DNA of 64,000 nucleotides. It comes from Phaseolus vulgaris. Taxonomy: Eukaryota > Streptophyta > Magnoliopsida > Fabales > Fabaceae. The position numbers and the translations under genes were made by a program. The stretch spans positions 10,823,927 to 10,887,926 of the forward strand of contig NC_023758.2 in assembly GCF_000499845.2 (NCBI RefSeq), read 5' to 3'. Under the pieces are notes generated by a model. The model saw only the letters and a program-made list of their open reading frames with translations, did no database searches and was not told the DNA's origin. Of this stretch, positions 61,148-64,000 are shown piece by piece (the first letter of the stretch is position 1; each line of letters starts with the position of its first letter).

Positions 61148-61382
61148 TGTTAGAATGGATGGCTTTAAACTAGAGGGGGGTGAATTGTTTAAAAAGGGTT
61201 TTCGCAAACTTTTAAGTCAAGAATGAAATTCTCTCAAGAAACAATTGATAAGTAATTCAGTTTGCCAAAACAGCAATAAAAAATAGCAGAACCAGAAAAA
61301 CAATCGGTTGTTTCACAGAAACAATCGGTTGTTTATACCAGCAAACAACAAACAAAATTGAATTTAAAGAGTTAGGGATAGA
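61148..61382 (-). repeat. Right LTR of element B (partial)
   Basis: Matches the first 235 bp or so of 55802-56947, then stops at ...GGGATAGA where element C begins. The uninterrupted left copy reads GGGATAGAGAG, so C's target duplicate should be ATAGA. Confidence 0.9.
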
Positions 61383-62926
61383 TGTTGGGTTTAATAGTGC
61401 CAAAGTTCAAGAGGGGGGGTGAATTGACCTTTTAAAAGTTTCTCGCAGAATCAGTGTTTATCACAGTTTACAGAAAATAAATCGATTTATTTGAAATTGA
61501 ACAGATTTATTTTGGCACTGTTTGCGTTTGAAAAAGGTTTATATCAGTCAAGTTAATCACAAGATTATGCAGATCAATTTTCTAGATACACACACTGATA
61601 TAATGAAGAAAATAGTGAATCACAAAACAACAAGCTTCAATTTTAAGCAAGTGATTAAGGTTCAATTAGTAGCTTGACAATTACTTGAGTTACCTATCAC
61701 AATCAATATGTTCCAGTGGCTTTTAACAGATTTTATATGTTCTTATCATAATCAAACAACTTTTCCAGAAATTAAGAACAATATGAAACAAGCCCAGAAA
61801 AAACAGATTTATTTATTGACAGTTTAACAGTTATGCAAAAATTTAAGTGCAGAGATTAAGGGAGAATGAACACAAGGCAATTATACTGGTTCACTCAACT
61901 GAGCTAGATCCAGTCTTCACCTAAACCAAGGTGAAATTCACTAAATCACAATTCAAACAAACACAAATCCCACTGTTCTTGAACCCTACAAGAACTTAGG
62001 TACACTTGCTGAAAAACCCTATTTCAGCAGACACACACTCTCCAAGAAACCCTATCAAGAAGAGTGTACAACCAAACTTTTACAAGAAAAGAAATGTGAA
62101 ACGACTACACCTGATTGAGGATGCAGAAATCTGCCTTAAACCAGTAGAACAGATTGCTAGAATAGTAGCATCACCTCTCACCAAGCTTTTGGAACCAAAC
62201 AAGAACAAGCACTTTGTGATTTTCGAAATATTTTAAGAACAGATGCTAATTCCTTGTAAATCCTCAATTCTCTGATGCAAAACTTGTTTTTACAATTGTA
62301 TGATCGATGTTTAAACTCAGAAACAAGTTTTCATTTTATAGAAAACCAACTTACAACAGTTTTTTGAAAAACAGTTAAAGCTGTTATAAAATGAACAGAT
62401 TGAAAACAAAATGAACAAATTTATTTTCAAAAGCAGTTAGAGAATTTGTTATGTGAGGAGACTTAGTCAGCCATTCTGCTGCAGGGACAAAACTGAAAAC
62501 CGTTTAAGCTAGAGATGGCACCAGAGTTAAAAAGAATCTATTCATTTACAGATGAACAAATTTATTTTTCAAAACGAAAACAGAAAAAGCTTAACTATTT
62601 AAAACACAATCGTTTTGAAAGGTAGAAGACTTAGTCAAAATACATGATGCACAAAATCTAATTTTCACAAGGCATCTGCTTAAAAAAGAATCTGTTTATT
62701 TAGAAAAGAACAGATTTATTTTTATGCAGTAAACGTGTTTTTTGTAAAACATGTGAAAAACAGTTTAAGAAACTTTATGCTTGTTCTTATCACATGGCCA
62801 ACCTACTCTTAAACAACCTCTAAACACTACTTAAGACATACTTAAAGCAAAAAGAAATATACATGAATTGTACATAAAAGTCTTCATCAAACACATGTCT
62901 TGAAGGGGCAGCAACCATCTTCAACA
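61383..62926 (-). repeat. LTR of element C
   Basis: 1544 bp, TGTTGGGTTTAATAGTG ... CATCTTCAACA. Rich in AACAGATTTATTT, often in pairs (61502, 61802, 62718 and others). It is the same LTR family as the solo LTR 6874-9407. Confidence 0.92.
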
Positions 62927-63241
62927 ATCTCCCCCTGTTTGATGGAGACAAATCCCCATAGCTCTGTTGCTTTAAAAACCTGTACTGCACCAAATATTAA
63001 TCCAAAAAAACAGAACATTGCATAACATGTAAAAAGGTTTTAAGGTGCAGAATTTAACTTCCTGTTTCAGCTAGCTTCACCTAACATGGTGAGCTATTTT
63101 TCTCCCCCTTTGGATTCATCAAACAACATTTAAGCATAAGGGAAGATAAACCAGAAACATAACCATAATAGTCCAAAAAATAAAGACAGATTGTTCAGCA
63201 TTACGAAATTTTAAACTGATAAAGAAAGCATGAAAATACTT

Positions 63242-64000
63242 CTAATCCTTGTAGTATAGCTCTGCAGGCTGTGCCTGAATTCCTTCAATTTGATCATCAA
63301 GGTGCTGAAACCTTGCTTGAGTAGTCTCAAAGTATGCCCTCTGTTCTGCAGTCATGACATCAAGGCGATACAGAACTTGCCTTTCAAACATGAATAATGG
63401 TTCACCTCAGTATTTTGGAGTTTGATAGGCAACAATGGCATTCTGATGGGTTGCAGCAGCCTCTTCATGCACCGATTGGGGAGCAGGTGAGTCTCCTCTG
63501 ATTTCTACAGATGGAGAGCTTGTCCTTTGATTTCCAGCATGTTCAGCAGATTGTTCTTGTCCATAGGAGTGATGGATAACATAACGCAGACGTTCTGCAG
63601 CTTGAACTGTGTCATCCTCCATGGGAACAGCTTCATCCTCTTCCTCATTGTTGAGGTTTGAGGCTCCATGTTCTGCTTGAGGGTTCTTGCCTTTGAGAAC
63701 CACCCAATTGTCCTCTACTTTGTGAAATCCCATTTTTGTGAGAGTTGAATTGTTAATCTCACTTACAGCCTTGATGGGGTCGTTTCTCTCATTTGTAGCA
63801 TCAACACCAAAGAAATCAACCAATTTTGAAACAAGTATAGCATAAGGAAAGTGATAATCAGCCAGCCTTTTGGATTTCAGCATGTGTTCATTGATAATGA
63901 AAACCCAGTTTACCTTAATCTGGTTCATGATGCAATATAGAAGGATTAAATCCTCTTCATGTAAAACAGCATGATTTGTACCTCTTGGGATGAGTTGCCA
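63242..64000 (-). pseudogene. Third ORF of element C (partial, with a nonsense codon)
   Basis: The frame is open from the window end (GTNHAVLHEEDLILLYC, then NQIKVNWVFIINEHML) to a TGA at 63407-63409. Beyond it the same frame continues with GEPLFMFERQVLYRLDV and a helical tail to a TAG near 63242. Element A has Arg at the TGA position, so CGA to TGA is the likely change. The middle is a variable acidic, Gln/Ala-rich linker. The N-terminus lies outside the window. Confidence 0.78.

Larger units (their letters stand above)
55802..61382 (-). mobile_element. SIRE-type retrotransposon B, pol-deleted, right LTR broken by element C
   Basis: The left LTR is complete (55802-56947); only the first 235 bp of the right LTR are left in the window (61148-61382) before element C. 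On the minus strand the interior holds a primer site, a broken gag and an intact third ORF. No protease, integrase, RT or RNase H sequence is found, so about 4 kb of pol is missing. The two LTR parts differ at about half a dozen sites in 235 bp, so B is older than A. Confidence 0.88.
61383..64000 (-). mobile_element. SIRE-type retrotransposon C (left part), inserted in B's LTR
   Basis: Begins with a complete LTR (61383-62926), then a polypurine tract and third-ORF sequence, and runs past the window end. The left 5 bp is ATAGA (61378-61382). Because it interrupts B's LTR it inserted after B. Same minus orientation as A and B. Confidence 0.88.

Overview
The window looks like a repeat-rich chromosomal segment of a plant, most likely a phaseoloid legume (Vigna/Phaseolus type; this is inferred from repeat style and not proven). 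It is AT-rich and has no bacterial-style operons. I can support only one host gene with a splice structure, a seven-exon WAT1-related (EamA/UMAMIT-type) membrane transporter at 50073-53255 on the + strand. Nearly everything else recognisable is transposable-element DNA, often nested. Several insertions can be delimited to the base by target-site duplications (TSDs).

Left part (about 383-12513): a decayed Ty3/gypsy element of the Tat/Ogre type with gag, protease, RT, RNase H and integrase relics on +, a block of roughly 65-70 bp tandem repeats in its 3' region, and a degenerate antisense ORF on - before the 3' LTR. A solo Ty1/copia (SIRE-type) LTR (6874-9407, TSD AATAC) sits in the tandem repeats and itself carries a GC-rich solo LTR (7342-8235, TSD CGATT).

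12697-22791: a Mutator-like element (MULE) with terminal inverted repeats of about 0.7 kb, a broken MULE transposase (about 18700-21900) split by another SIRE-type solo LTR (19304-20433, TSD ATTCT), and CACTA-type ends with an Ulp1-protease-like fragment inside.

22792-32000 is low in recognisable transposons and contains no gene I can support; it holds microsatellites and a tight triple G-box cluster (28202-28230). 32090-35030 is a minus-strand Ty1/copia pol relic interrupted by a solo LTR (33516-34753). A LINE-type ORF1 relic follows and was the target of SIRE element A.

35551-45736: SIRE-type element A, minus strand, with 1.59 kb LTRs that are almost identical, TSD GTATA, Met-tRNA primer site, gag, protease-integrase, RT-RNase H and a third ORF. 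It is young by LTR comparison, yet its reading frames are broken in several places.

46150-50000 is AT-rich spacer, then the WAT1-related gene with a foldback MITE in its long intron 2 and a related copy in its 3' flank. CACTA subterminal repeats follow (54908-55360). 55802 onward is SIRE element B, which lacks pol entirely and keeps only gag and an intact 399-codon third ORF. Its right LTR is broken at 61382 by element C, of which the LTR (61383-62926) and part of the third ORF are visible before the window ends. Elements A, B and C all read on the minus strand.
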